Source of the DNA: Adiantum capillus-veneris | Taxonomy: Eukaryota > Streptophyta > Polypodiopsida > Polypodiales > Pteridaceae | DNA: 64,000 bases | Direction: 5' to 3' | NCBI GenBank assembly: GCA_014529385.2 | Contig: CM043946.1 | Location: 20,018,077 to 20,082,076 of the forward strand | Shown: positions 46,691-56,860 of the stretch, piece by piece | Layout: each line of letters starts with the position of its first letter | Numbering within the stretch: the first letter of the stretch is position 1 | The notes under the pieces: model-generated | What the model was told of the DNA's origin: nothing | Seen by the model: only the letters and a program-made list of their open reading frames with translations | Database searches by the model: none | Translations under genes and position numbers: made by a program

Positions 46691-47444
46691 AAACTTCGCC
46701 TTGCGGGAATTGTAGCGCTTCACGTGTCGTTCATTGTAAGAACACCTTTGTTGCCTCTTCACAAAAACTCGTCGTTTTTGTGAAGGCTTTTTATCACTTT
46801 GAAGCTACCTCCTTGAGGAAAAAAGAATTTTTGGAGGAAAACTGCCTTCCTCCAAAAGTGAAAAAGAAGGGTGAAATTACTTCCTTGAAGTTTGAAGCTT
46901 TCCCTTTCCTTCTAGCTTTCCTTTAAACACAAGTATGCTATCTTTCCTTGTATAACAAGGGTCAACAACTTGATGGTAAAGTGTTGGCCTCTTACCCTCA
47001 TGGGGTGGGTTCAACCCTCTTTCATGCAAGGGTTAAGCAGGCCTTCTTATGTGTGCAGACAACAGAAGCCTTGAGAGCCTCGGTGTCGTCCAGTTTGCCT
47101 TGGTCGCCCAATTTAGTTGTGCACTGTGGAGGGCGTAGATGGGGTGGCCGCGGTCAGTTGTCGCTATCTGTCCACGCGCGTTGCACACAGGGAACTGTGT
47201 CTTCTTTCTTTTTGCTACGCACAGGGAACGTTGCTGTCTGTGGAATGTGGGAGAGAAGCAGCGCGTCGCATGCACATGCAGCCCGCTTTTGCTCTCCTCC
47301 CAAAAATAGCTCGGATACCAGTGAAAGGGCGGTGGTAATGCGTGTGCTAGTCTCTACCCAACCGTGCTATCTTATAGCCTCCCCCTAGTGTACACATTGT
47401 CCAATCGTGCCGGTGGCCTTGCCTATAGGACCCATGTCCTTATA

Positions 47445-47990
47445 GCTAGTCAAGGGATATTGGATAAACATGTTATGCTTGACAATGCTTTGTCAATATG
47501 TATGCCAATTTTGGTGCCCTTACAAAAGCAGGTAATGTTTTTGAGCTCTCTATATTCTCTCGGAATGCATTGATTGATGGATATAATCAACATGTTTGTG
47601 GAAAGGAAGCTATGGGCTATGGATTGCCAGATATGTCCAACATGGCTGTGGCATTGGATTTTTCTAACCAGACGCTCGCCAAATGCAATCACCTAGGCTT
47701 GCACCTTGAAGGCCTTTGGCCTTACCAAAACCTTGAGACAATTCGTGATGAAATGAGAGGTTGTTGGAGAAGCATGTTGTGCTTGCCACTTGGCAATGCT
47801 TTGGTCAATATCTATGCCAAATGTGTTGTCTCTTGAAATGCAACGTTTGCAAGATATGCCCAACATCGCTATGGCAAGGAATCTCTTGGCTATTTTAACC
47901 AAACAAGATGGCCCATGGCCTTTCTCCAAATTCAATCACCTATTTTTTCACCTTGAAGGCCCGTGGCCTTAAGCAAGACCTCCATGCTAG
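47445..47990 (+). pseudogene. PPR protein pseudogene, 3' portion
   Basis: Continues the gene cut at 41663. The sequence after the target duplication encodes QGILDKHVMLDNAL, then in a neighbouring frame YANFGALTKAGNVFEL and RNALIDGYNQHVCGKEAMG. A further repeat has LPLGNALVNIYAKC and ARYAQHRYGKESLGYF. These are P/L/S-style PPR repeats with the fern-like 'LGNALVNMYAKCGAL' signature. Plant PPR proteins bind organellar RNA for editing, splicing or processing. No editing (E/DYW) domain was found. Frames shift several times, so it is a pseudogene. An intact paralogue elsewhere is likely given the size of the family. Confidence 0.75.
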
Positions 47991-48800
47991 AGGACTGAGT
48001 GCGGTGTGTAATTGAGGTGCAATCCCATTTATAAAAAATACACATATTGATTAGGGGTCATTAATAACATGAATATGTAGTAGGAAATGGACTATGGGGT
48101 AGGGCACGACTTTCATTTCTTATAAAATTTGGAGAGACATTGTGTCGACTCTCCATCATACTTCCATATGGTACTCATGTAGACCGTGGACTATCTACTT
48201 TCTTATTTTTAAAAGTTTTCTTAATGCAAAAAGTTTAACCAATGTTTTTCTTTTTCCTTCATAGCTCCCCATAGGTTGTTGTAAAAACTTATTCAAGTGA
48301 AGACATTCCTCGTAAGGTTAGTGCTAGGTCTTGATGAACAAATTGCATGCGCGCTTTACAAAAAAAAATAGAGGTTTTGATTTCAGCATTGTTTCACAAA
48401 ATTCTCTTTGCTCATTTTGATTTAAATTCCATTTATAAAAAAAAAATTCTATCAAGAAACTCATAATATCCTATCGACGCGTTAACTACTATCACTATTA
48501 TTTACACATTTACAACCATTCACACATCAACTGTAATGACAAGACAAATCAAGCAAAACTAAATTAACTCAAACAATTATTATAGTATACTATTATGTCT
48601 TGAGAGTTGAAATGACAACATGAATCAAGAAAAACTAAATTTACACAAAACCAATTAGGTCTCCCCAATCTCAGAAAAATACATATTAAGTGCATAAGTG
48701 AAGGGTCAATGAAAAGATAGATGAAGGTGGAAAGTCAAAAGATGAGTGAAGGTGAAAAGTCAAAAGACAAATGAAGATGGAAAGTCAAAAGACTTTTTGT
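47991..48800. other. AT-rich stretch, short tandem repeat at its right end
   Basis: No gene was recognised. At about 48710-48800 a 25-30 bp unit (GAAGGTGGAAAGTCAAAAGA) is repeated three times directly before a TATA box. Confidence 0.55.
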
Positions 48801-48805
48801 GTCCA

Positions 48806-48815
48806 TATAAATAGG
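48806..48815 (+). promoter_or_regulatory. TATA box followed by a CT-rich leader
   Basis: TATAAATAGG is close to the ideal plant TATA box. About 30 bp downstream the sequence becomes CT-rich, including (CT)n at 48877-48920, as in many plant 5' leaders. Three repeats of AAAGTCAAAAGA sit upstream and could be promoter repeats. No coding frame follows, so this may be a gene or LTR promoter left behind after decay. Confidence 0.45.
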
Positions 48816-48870
48816 TGTTCTCTGCTCTTTCATTTTTCCTTTAGCCTTTTCTTCTAAGTTCTAATTAGCG

Positions 48871-48923
<53 letters not shown>

Positions 48924-49136
48924 ATGTTGTATTCATATTTCTTAGGTAATATTGTTGCAAATATATGTGCTTTGTCATTGCCTGTCGTTATGTGCTATAG
49001 ATTAACGCATCGTTTTTCTTGTTTTTGAAAGGAATCTTTGAACTAGGAGCACCTTTTACTTTTTTTGAAGCCATTAGGAATACCATTAGCCCAACTCAAG
49101 CGATTCCTCGGGACTAAATGACATGGACCATTTAAG

Positions 49137-49500
49137 GGGGGGGGGGGGGGGTGTAAGGGGATCGAGGGCAGAGAAGTGTGCGCACAAAAACCGGGGAGAT
49201 CGCAGTCGTAGATGGACACTCAAAAACTAAACCCGGCCACAAACAAAACCCGCACAGCATCTATGTTTTAATAATAAAACCCAAAAAAAAACGGGCCATG
49301 GTAACAGCATGTGCGCGCGGGTGGGATGGTTACCCCATGCATTTTAATCTGGGCGACGAGGCCCTGGGTTCAAATCGATTCGACGTGGGTCTATTTTTTT
49401 GCATTGACTTGCCTCGAATTCCCGCACGTCCGGTTTTAATCTGCATCGGGCTTCCCGCATCCACTTCCGGGCGGTCATCCCATCACCCCCTCTCTTTAAT
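49137..49500 (+). mobile_element. SINE-like copy a (unit 1)
   Basis: Begins with the G-run and GTGTAAGGGGATCGAGGGC. It contains a tRNA-like A-box region (GATGGTTACCCCATGCA, about 49325-49341) and B box (GGGTTCAAATCGATT, 49366-49380), as in tRNA-derived SINEs transcribed by RNA polymerase III. The near-identical second copy is at about 50016-50379. The body end is uncertain. Confidence 0.55.
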
Positions 49501-49824
49501 GGTATGTGTTACTTAGTGTCATGGCAAGCGATTGATAGGGAACATCTGTGGCTGCGCCTGGCACAATCATTGGTCACTCAAGATGTACACCACTAACAAG
49601 TACTACAAATCATCACTTGCTTTACTCCGTGCAAAATGCTACAAGCAAATGATCTAACATGGAACCACTACGTAAAGTTCACTTCTTGGCCATGCTTTGT
49701 CCTATTGACAACAATTCTGTTGGTCAATGATTCAAATATGTGTTGCTTCCAACACGTTATGCATTTCAACTATAGGTAGTTGTACCTCGCGCCTCATGAC
49801 TAAGTAACACCGAGAATTTATTGA

Positions 49825-50015
49825 AGGGGGGTGAGGGGATCCACGGCCTTGAAGTCCACGCACGAAAATCGGAGCAATTGTAGCCATAGAGGATACATGA
49901 TGTGCGTGTGGGAGAGGTGGTTAGCCCATGAGATGCAAAACCTAGGGCATGAGGTCGTGGGCTCAAATCCAGGTGGGAGGGGGTGACGGAGTCTCCTTGA
50001 CCGTTGAGCCCCTCA
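49825..50015 (+). mobile_element. SINE-like copy b (unit 1)
   Basis: Starts GGGGGGTGAGGGGATCCACGGC, then GAAGTCCACGCAC and AAAATCGG, aligning with the head of copy a. Box A-like GTGGTTAGCCCATGAG (49917-49932) and B-like GGGCTCAAATCC (49959-49970) are well spaced. Repeated at about 50704-50895 in unit 2. A diverged member of the same family as copy a. Confidence 0.55.
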
Positions 50016-50379
50016 GGGGGGGGGGGGGGGTGTAAGGGGATCGAGGGCAGAGAAGTGTGCGCACAAAAACCGGGGAGATCGCAGTCGTAGATGGACACTC
50101 AAAAACTAAACCCGGCCACAAACAAAACCCGCACAGCATCTATGTTTTAATAATAAAACCCAAAAAAAAACGGGCCATGGTAACAGCATGTGCGCGCGGG
50201 TGGGATGGTTACCCCATGCATTTCAATCTGGGCGACGAGGCCCTAGGTTCAAATCGATTCGACGTGGGTCTATTTTTTTGCATTGACTTGCCTCGAATTC
50301 CCGCACGTCCGGTTTTAATCTGCATCGGGCTTCCCGCATCCACTTCCGGGCGGTCATCCCATCACCCCCCTCTCTTTAA
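50016..50379 (+). mobile_element. SINE-like copy a (unit 2)
   Basis: Tandem-duplicated version of 49137-49500, offset 879 bp, with a few substitutions (for example CCCTAGGTTC for CCCTGGGTTC at the B box). Confidence 0.55.
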
Positions 50380-50703
50380 TGGTATGTGTTACTTAGTGTC
50401 ATGGCAAGCGATTGATAGGGAACATCTGTGGCTGCGCCTGGCACAATCATTGGTCACTCAAGATGTACACCACTAACAAGTACTACAAATCATCACTTGC
50501 TTTACTCCGTGCAAAATGCTACAAGCAAATGATCTAACATGGAACCACTACGTAAAGTTCACTTCTTGGCCATGCTTTGTCCTATTGACAACAATTCTGT
50601 TGGTCAATGATTCAAATATGTGTTGCTTCCAACACGTTATGCATTTCAACTATAGGTAGTTGTACCTCGCGCCTCATGACTAAGTAACACCTAGAATTTA
50701 TTG

Positions 50704-50895
50704 AAGGGGGGTGAGGGGATCCACGGCCTTGAAGTCCACGCACGAAAATCGGAGCAATTGTAGCCATAGAGGATACATGATGTGCGTGTGGGAGAGGTGG
50801 TTAGCCCATGAGATGCAAAACCTAGGGCATGAGGTCGTGGGCTCAAATCCAGGTGGGAGGGGGTGACGGAGTCTCCTTGACCGTCGAGCCCCTCA
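50704..50895 (+). mobile_element. SINE-like copy b (unit 2)
   Basis: Tandem-duplicated version of 49825-50015, offset 879 bp. Boxes A and B are unchanged. Confidence 0.55.
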
Positions 50896-51217
50896 CTGCC
50901 GCTTATTAAATGCATGGACTCAGGGTGCTTACGCAATGCCTAATCCCAACATCAAGCTGGCCAAGATATGGCGTTGAGTTGTGCATGGGTAGCAAGTACC
51001 CTTTTGTGTAGAGTTACACATTGAAGCTCCCATATGGAAACTTTAGCGTTGAAGCAAATCAGAAGAATGGTGCAGGTTTATGGTGCGTCCAAATCCCTCT
51101 CAGTTTTGGACATGCACTAGCTTCCAGCTTGGCCATCCTTCGGACTATATGACATGAGCATGGGGGCATGGGATCTATGGTGAGAGCATCGAGTGCCGTA
51201 GATCTTGTCGGCACCGC
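50896..51217. other. No gene recognised
   Basis: About 320 bp without coding or repeat signal that I can identify. Confidence 0.5.
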
Positions 51218-51443
51218 AAAAAGTAATCTCGGGTATAAAAAGTAATCTCTGGTACCCGTACCCGAGATTACTTTTGGTCACATTTGGTATAAGAGTAATC
51301 TCGGGCCCATACCATCACAATAAACACGCGGGTGCTCGTGGATAGGATATGGGAGTCGCAAAGTTGAGGTCAAGGGTTCGAGGGTTGGCCGCGAAGTAAT
51401 CTCGGGTGCGAAGTAATCCCAGGTACAAAGTAATCTCGAGTAC
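51218..51443. repeat. AGTAATCTCGGGT repeat cluster with a perfect inverted copy
   Basis: Six direct versions of AGTAATCTCGGGT (51222, 51241, 51293, 51395, 51411, 51429) and one inverted. AAAAGTAATCTCGGGTA (51219-51235) and its exact reverse complement (51259-51275) form a 17-bp hairpin. The large LTR element is inserted in the last copy, directly after AGTAC. Confidence 0.85.
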
Positions 51444-52366
51444 TGTTGGCGGATACGCCGCGACGGACGTCAGCACAACGAGAACTCACCTAACAAGATT
51501 TGTCAGCTAAGGACGAAGCTCGACCCGCAGGCGCGTGGAAGCAAGCATAGGGCGTCAATCTACACTCGACCGACTCTCGACTAATTCCTACAGAGGTCTC
51601 TACCGAATGTCTAAGCTATAGCCTTCAGAGTGCATAAGAGGAGATTTCCTACAACGATTTCTAGAGCCAAATACCCATCAAACGGTCTTGAAACGCCACA
51701 GAACTTGAAGGAGACCCTACTAACACCAATAGGTCGCTCTCCCTAAGGTCCATGAACCAAAATCCCAACCCAAAACACTCGGTGCAAAATCACGTAGGAT
51801 ATCTGGCCAAAATTTGCAGGTCGTCGTTTTCGAAAGCTAAAGTGTCGAATGTGTAGCTGTACTGAATGCGAACACGTGGATATGCTAAAATGCGAAAATG
51901 GATAATGTATGCTCATCGCATCACCAGATGAAGCTCGTAGGTCGAGCTCGCAAAACCGGACCGCACACGCGCAATGTAGGTATCGGCGCGTAGCTCTCAT
52001 CGGGGGCAACACGTTGCACTTCTCGCACTCGATTCCGATCAACGGTGCATGCGTAGCGTCAAGATGAAGCTCTCACTCTCTCTCGTACACAGTACGCTCA
52101 CTCACAGACTTAACTTTTTTAAAATGACAAAGGTTTTTTCATTAAGGTCAAAAAGTGGTATAAATACCTTACAATCTCAAACCCTAATGTTCCAATTTAA
52201 CCATCTACTCAATCTAAATGTCAAAACTGGGATACAATCTGGAAACTTCTGTAAGCCCCAATATTTACAAAGGTGAAATGTCGCATTTTCTCAATAAATG
52301 GATAATTACAAAAAATAATAATTTGTCGAGCGGTCAATTTTCGTAGAGTGTGTCCAGCTTCTAACA
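51444..52366 (-). repeat. 3' LTR (923 bp) of the large element
   Basis: On the + strand it starts TGTTGGCGGATACGCC and ends CAGCTTCTAACA, followed by a C-rich block (the purine tract on the - strand). It has a TATA-like TATTTATACC on the - strand near 52155-52170. Confidence 0.85.
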
Positions 52367-52418
52367 CTCCCCCCCTCCTTGTTCATGTCGTCCCCGAGAT
52401 GGCTGTTGAGCTGCTTCT

Positions 52419-55400
52419 TCAACGTAGGCTTTCTCTCATCTTGAGAAGTGACTCATATCTTGCATGTTGAGCTAGTAGCATCGGGCCGAATATGTATGTG
52501 CTGATTGTGAAGAAGCCGGTGTAGAAAGCTTCTTCAAAGGCGTAGAGGTGGTAAGATGGTAAAAACATAATCCTTTGATATAATGCATGTATCACCTTGT
52601 GAGAAGGCTGACCAGACAGATCGTATGCACGTCTGTATGTATCTTGAAAGAATAAGATATTGTCTATCGCATGGCCTGGTTTGAAGGTCTCAAAGACTGC
52701 CAAAAGTGTTTTACAAATATTTCTCATCATGATGCAAGATAGGTCAGGCGAGCCAGTGAACAATTTGATGGTGCCCGTTAGGGTTTTCACCATGTATTGC
52801 TCACTTCTTCTCTCGCCTACCTTCGAGCCTGGCAGCTTCGGGTAATTTAGCCAAGTAGGTTGGCTTCTCTGCAGCAGCTCGTGGGCTTTCCACATCCTCA
52901 TCCTTGGTAGAGGACAGAAACTGAGGTTATCTCTAATCGCTTTAGGCGCCTCTACCAGATGGTTTACATACTGGGGATATTTTGTAAGCCATGCCTTTCT
53001 CCACATGGGCTGAGAGTCTACTATCAGCTTGACCCCTTCAAGTTTGGAGATGTCTGCTTTGTACATTGGCACAGTTGGCTCTTCTCTGATCCGCTTGTTG
53101 ATCGTGGCAGCTTCATATTAGAGCAGAGGATATGGGAGAGAGGGTTGTAGCCATTCACGCCAAAGGTTACTGGCATCTATCTTCTGAATAGTCATTTATT
53201 TGAACACTCTCTGCTCCCACTCCAATGCTTCTTTGGCTGTGTCTCTGACTGCCGCTTATATGGCCTTTTTTGCAGCTTCTCTTCTTCTTCTTGTGTCAGA
53301 TCTTGTGGCTCTTGTGAGGGTCCTACAAGGATTTCCTCTTGCATGGTGGTGTCCACGGGATCTGCCAGATTCTCTATGTCTATTCCCTCCATGGTTGTTG
53401 GCCAATGCCAAACTGCTGCTCTTTGGTTTTCTACTAGCCACTCAGCTCTTCTATCTGCTTCTGAAATGTTTTCTTCTCCTCTTCAGCTTGCTCTCCCATA
53501 TTCACAAGGAGGTCATTCAGATCTGCATTTATCTTTTCTGCCTCCTCAAGCTTTCTCTTGATGGCTTCTAGCTCATTCCTCATGGCCTGATTTTCTTCCT
53601 ATAAGCAGTTTTGCATTACCAATGACCCTTCGGCCAGCATCAGCCTTTGCCGCTTCTCCAATGTTAACTCCTTTTGAAGCTCTTTCATTTGTTCTTCATA
53701 TAAATCAGTCTCTGAAGTAGTGTGAGTCGAGCTAGTAGCTCTGACTCTGGCAGGAGATGCCCGCAGTCGTTGGATGGTTTGATCTTTGACTTTAATTTGG
53801 TCTTTTAGCTCGATGACCTCATCCTGGCTTGCTTCCTGCTCTATCTCTACCTTCTCTTTGGCAATCCACAGGGCTTCCACCTTCTTGGATTCTTCAGCAA
53901 GTTGCAGGGTTAGGTTGTCCCTTTCCCTCTCTGCATCTGTCAAGGACTTGCCGATTTTCTTATATTCTTCTTCAGCTCTTTGAAGTCTTTGATCTGCTGC
54001 CTGATTTTCTTGTTCCATCTCCTGGCATCTTTGTAATGCCTTGGCCAGACTAGCTTGCAGCTCTGCTTCTTTCTCTATATGCTCTTGGCTTTGTCATTGT
54101 AGTGTGTCTACTTCAGCCTTGATCTGCACTTCAGTGGTTTTGAGATTAGATATCTCACTCTCCGTGGCCATTGATTTTTCTCTGAGCCCGGTTAGCTTGT
54201 GCATCACCACATCCCAGTCATTGGTCGGTGGCTGTAGGTCCACTGTATCAGTGGCCATCTCTTTTAGTTCTACTAACCGCAGGCTCTGCATCGGTTCCTT
54301 GGGCCTTGTGCTTGCCAACTCAAATGCCACAGTGGTTGTCTCTTCTCTTGAGTAACCCGTAGCTCGTAGATCAAGAAATGTGCTAAACCTTCTTTCCTCT
54401 GGCTCTGGCTACTCATCTCTGGTCTTAGCTTCTTCTTTCTGCTCTTCCCCTTTGGTCTCTTCTTGTTCATCAAATTTGTCTAGCTCCTCCTTTTGTTGGG
54501 TTTGTGGAGGGCTAAGAGAAGGTGGTGATGGCGGTGGGCTGGATTCCGGGGTTGAAGGTGGAGTTGGTGGCTTTCTTTTGAAATAACTGTTTGCCTTTGT
54601 CTTTCTCTCTCTCTCTTGGCCTTCCTGCTCTTCTAGCAGTTGCCGTTGTACTTCATCCACTTCTTCTTCTGTGAAAGGGACATTAGGAATATTTTCTGTT
54701 GTAGCATCCAGTATTTCAAAATTCTTGATGTAGTCTTCAAATTGATCTTTGTGCACCCTTTGGGATGATCCCGACATGGCTTCTAGTGAGGGCTTCCACA
54801 GCTCCCTCAAATCTCCTTTCAGTGCTCTTTCAGCTCTAAAGCTTTCCATTAATCTTTCTAGCCGCGCCGCTTTCTGTGACTTGGTTTCCTTGACCGGCAC
54901 TTGTACACTTTCTTTCTTTCCCTTCTTCGGCTATGGCGGCTCTTCTAGCACGGTCTCTAGCCGGCGCCTTAACCTTGTGGCTACTCTTGGTGCCTTGGGC
55001 GGTTCCTCTTCTTTATCTTCTTTCAGCCTTAGCCAATCATTCTGAGTTGGAGGGTCAGGCCAGTTTCCTTTGGCGTGCAATGCCCCATAAACCACTTTTG
55101 TTATCAACTCACCCAGCACAATGTAGGTGGGATTTTTGTTGCTCATCTTCACAGGTTGTCATGGATATAAGCAGCATAATTGATCATCTTTGGCTTGCGC
55201 TTCTGCATTGCCCAGGTTAAGGTGGTAGCAATGGCTCCAGGCGGCATTCTGTACTTCCGTGGCTGCTTTGTACACATATGGAAGTACTGGTTGTACAGCT
55301 GGCTCATGATAGCCACTTTAGGGTTTGCAATGTTTTCAAAGGTGTAGTTGTTCTTCTTTTCTGAGTACACCTTGACTTCATCTCTTCTCTTGGTCACACT

Positions 55401-55814
55401 ATCCCCCTTGTTGGAGAGGTCTAGTGCGGCTGCCACTACTCTCTCTGTGATTACAATCATAGTGTCCGGCTTGCCCTGCAGATCAGTGACTCTGGCCACT
55501 CCATCTTCTTTGATTCTAGTTACAAACTCCCACACTCTTTTGATTTCGATTCCCACTGGCAGAGCTTCAAAGTAGTTATGGAGATCTATCTTCTCTAGGT
55601 ATTCTCCCATCTTGCTTCTGACAAAGTCATTGAGCTCCCGAGGTAGCATGGGTAGCTCTATTGCATTTCCTTCTATATCTTTGAACATGCCTTGGTAGAT
55701 CTTCAAATCATTGGACTCTAGTAAATCCTCCTGAATCCACGTGCTGGTTGGCTTTAGAGTTCCTTTTGGGATGACAAATGGCTCCACTTCTTCTAAATAG
55801 TCTTTTATTGTCAA
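52419..55814 (-). CDS. Extra reading-frame block downstream of pol in the large element
   Basis: A set of - strand frames in the same sense as pol: a globular N-terminal part (55814-55149; TWIQEDLLESNDLKIYQGMF, VWEFVTRIKEDG), a proline-rich and acidic part (54900-54409), a long coiled coil (54018-53599; EEEYKKIGKSLTDAERERDN) and a second globular part (53072-52419). The N-terminal part faintly resembles the putative plant-transposon / plant-mobile-like domains attached to some Athila and Tat elements. In Athila elements a third reading frame lies in this position. Function is unknown. It is a fossil; several breaks separate the frames. Confidence 0.6.
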
Positions 55815-55986
55815 TGTGCGGCTTCCATAGATCCTGTTGCACTCAGTAGTCCGAAGTTAGCGTTTTCTCCATATTAGCTGAGAAACTGATTTCTAACTAT
55901 CCAAATGACTTGAAAATTGAAAATAAAACTCAAAAGGAACTTAGGAAACGCTGCATGTGCTCACAGTATCATACTGGCCAAAATTT

Positions 55987-56860
55987 ATCATTTAGACATC
56001 CTACACGTAGGATGTCTATTTCATCAGTTTTTGGTGAAACTTGGCAGGCTGGTGGCCCTTCGCCTGTGCAACATGGCTATGCGATTGGAATTGGGTTTGG
56101 GCATCAAAAAGTGCATTTTTGGGCATATTCAAGCTTTAGGCTCACAAATTGGGTAGGATGTCCACAACAGGTGGCAAATGATATTCAAATGGGTTGAAAT
56201 TTGATATATGAGCTTCTTGCACCATGGTAATGGCTCCATAATGTCATTTCTTGCACAGTAAGTCAAAATCATGCTGGAGACATCCTATGCGTAGGATGTC
56301 TTTTTCATCAAAATACCTTGAGATTTTTTTTGTGGATAGCTCTTGACATGTGGATCATGGCCCTGCTCTTGGATTTTGATTTGGACAAGAATTGGTGTTG
56401 GTAAGAGCATGTGTAGTGTTTTTGGGCTCAAAAAATGCATCTTGGAGGTGTTGGGGGCCAACTATGATGGGAATGGCTTGAAACTTGATATATGGGCTTA
56501 TGAAGGGGTAATAAGGAGATATGGAGTTGAAAAATACCATCTGGGGGCCAAAAATGTCATTTAGACATCCTACGCGTAGGATATCTATTTCATGTTTTTT
56601 TACATGTGACCACACAGGTAGGTTGGCAATGTGCTCATGAATGTATTGTGCAAGTTTCATCTAATTTGGACAAGTTTGGTAGGTCTAGGACCCATTATTG
56701 CCTCTATGCCCTGACTTTGCGTTTTTTGGTGTACATGAGGTCAATCTTTGTCCAAATGTGATGAAACTTGGTGGCTAGCTTGTATAGGCTATTCAAAAAC
56801 TTTGTGTGATGAGAGATGTTGGGGTTGTTGCCTAGAAATTTCCTTCGCGTAGGATGTCTC
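55987..56860. repeat. About 285-bp tandem repeat with a near-perfect palindrome in each unit
   Basis: CATCCTACGCGTAGGATG and close variants are centred near 56005, 56290, 56575 and 56846, so spaced 285, 285 and about 272 bp. Each is flanked by GA...TC and followed by TATTTCATC or TTTTCATCA. Other unit words recur (TTGATATATG(A/G)GCTT; ACTTGG). Copies are much diverged. Tandem repeats in the 3' non-coding part are known in Tat-lineage elements. Confidence 0.85.

Larger units (their letters stand above)
41664..47444 (-). mobile_element. Ty3/gypsy element with very short LTRs, inserted in the PPR pseudogene
   Basis: LTRs of 122-123 bp (41664-41785 and 47322-47444) start TGAAAGGGCGG and end TTA(C/T)A on the + strand. 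Perfect target duplications GCTAG lie at 41659-41663 and 47445-47449. Reading right to left: primer site complement GCTCGGATACCA (47309-47320), untranslated leader, gag (46690-45000), protease, RT/RNase H, integrase, and a purine tract beside the left LTR. A MITE is nested in the integrase region. Nearly all major parts are present, but it is broken with several breaks. The LTRs differ at about 13 of 122 sites, so the insertion is old. Confidence 0.94.
49137..50895. repeat. Tandem duplication, two 879-bp units, nearly identical
   Basis: Unit 1 is 49137-50015 and unit 2 is 50016-50895; each begins with a 15-16 base G-run and TGTAAGGGGATCG. I see only a handful of single-base differences in 879 bp, so the duplication is recent compared with everything around it. 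There is no internal region between the copies, so they are not an LTR pair. Each unit contains two diverged SINE-like copies. Confidence 0.93.

Noticed and set aside
49178-49516. 112-codon frame, repeated at 50057-50476
   Set aside because: It lies across the SINE-like copy and is conserved only because the 879-bp unit was recently duplicated.
49917-49970. tRNA gene
   Set aside because: A- and B-box-like words are present, but there is no cloverleaf or acceptor stem, and the segment is repeated as part of a larger unit; it is better read as a SINE-like element.
49137-50895. LTR pair of a retrotransposon
   Set aside because: The two copies abut directly with no internal region, primer site or purine tract.
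52419-55814. Envelope gene
   Set aside because: Position would suit one, but I see no signal peptide, membrane anchor or fusion-peptide pattern; left as unknown.
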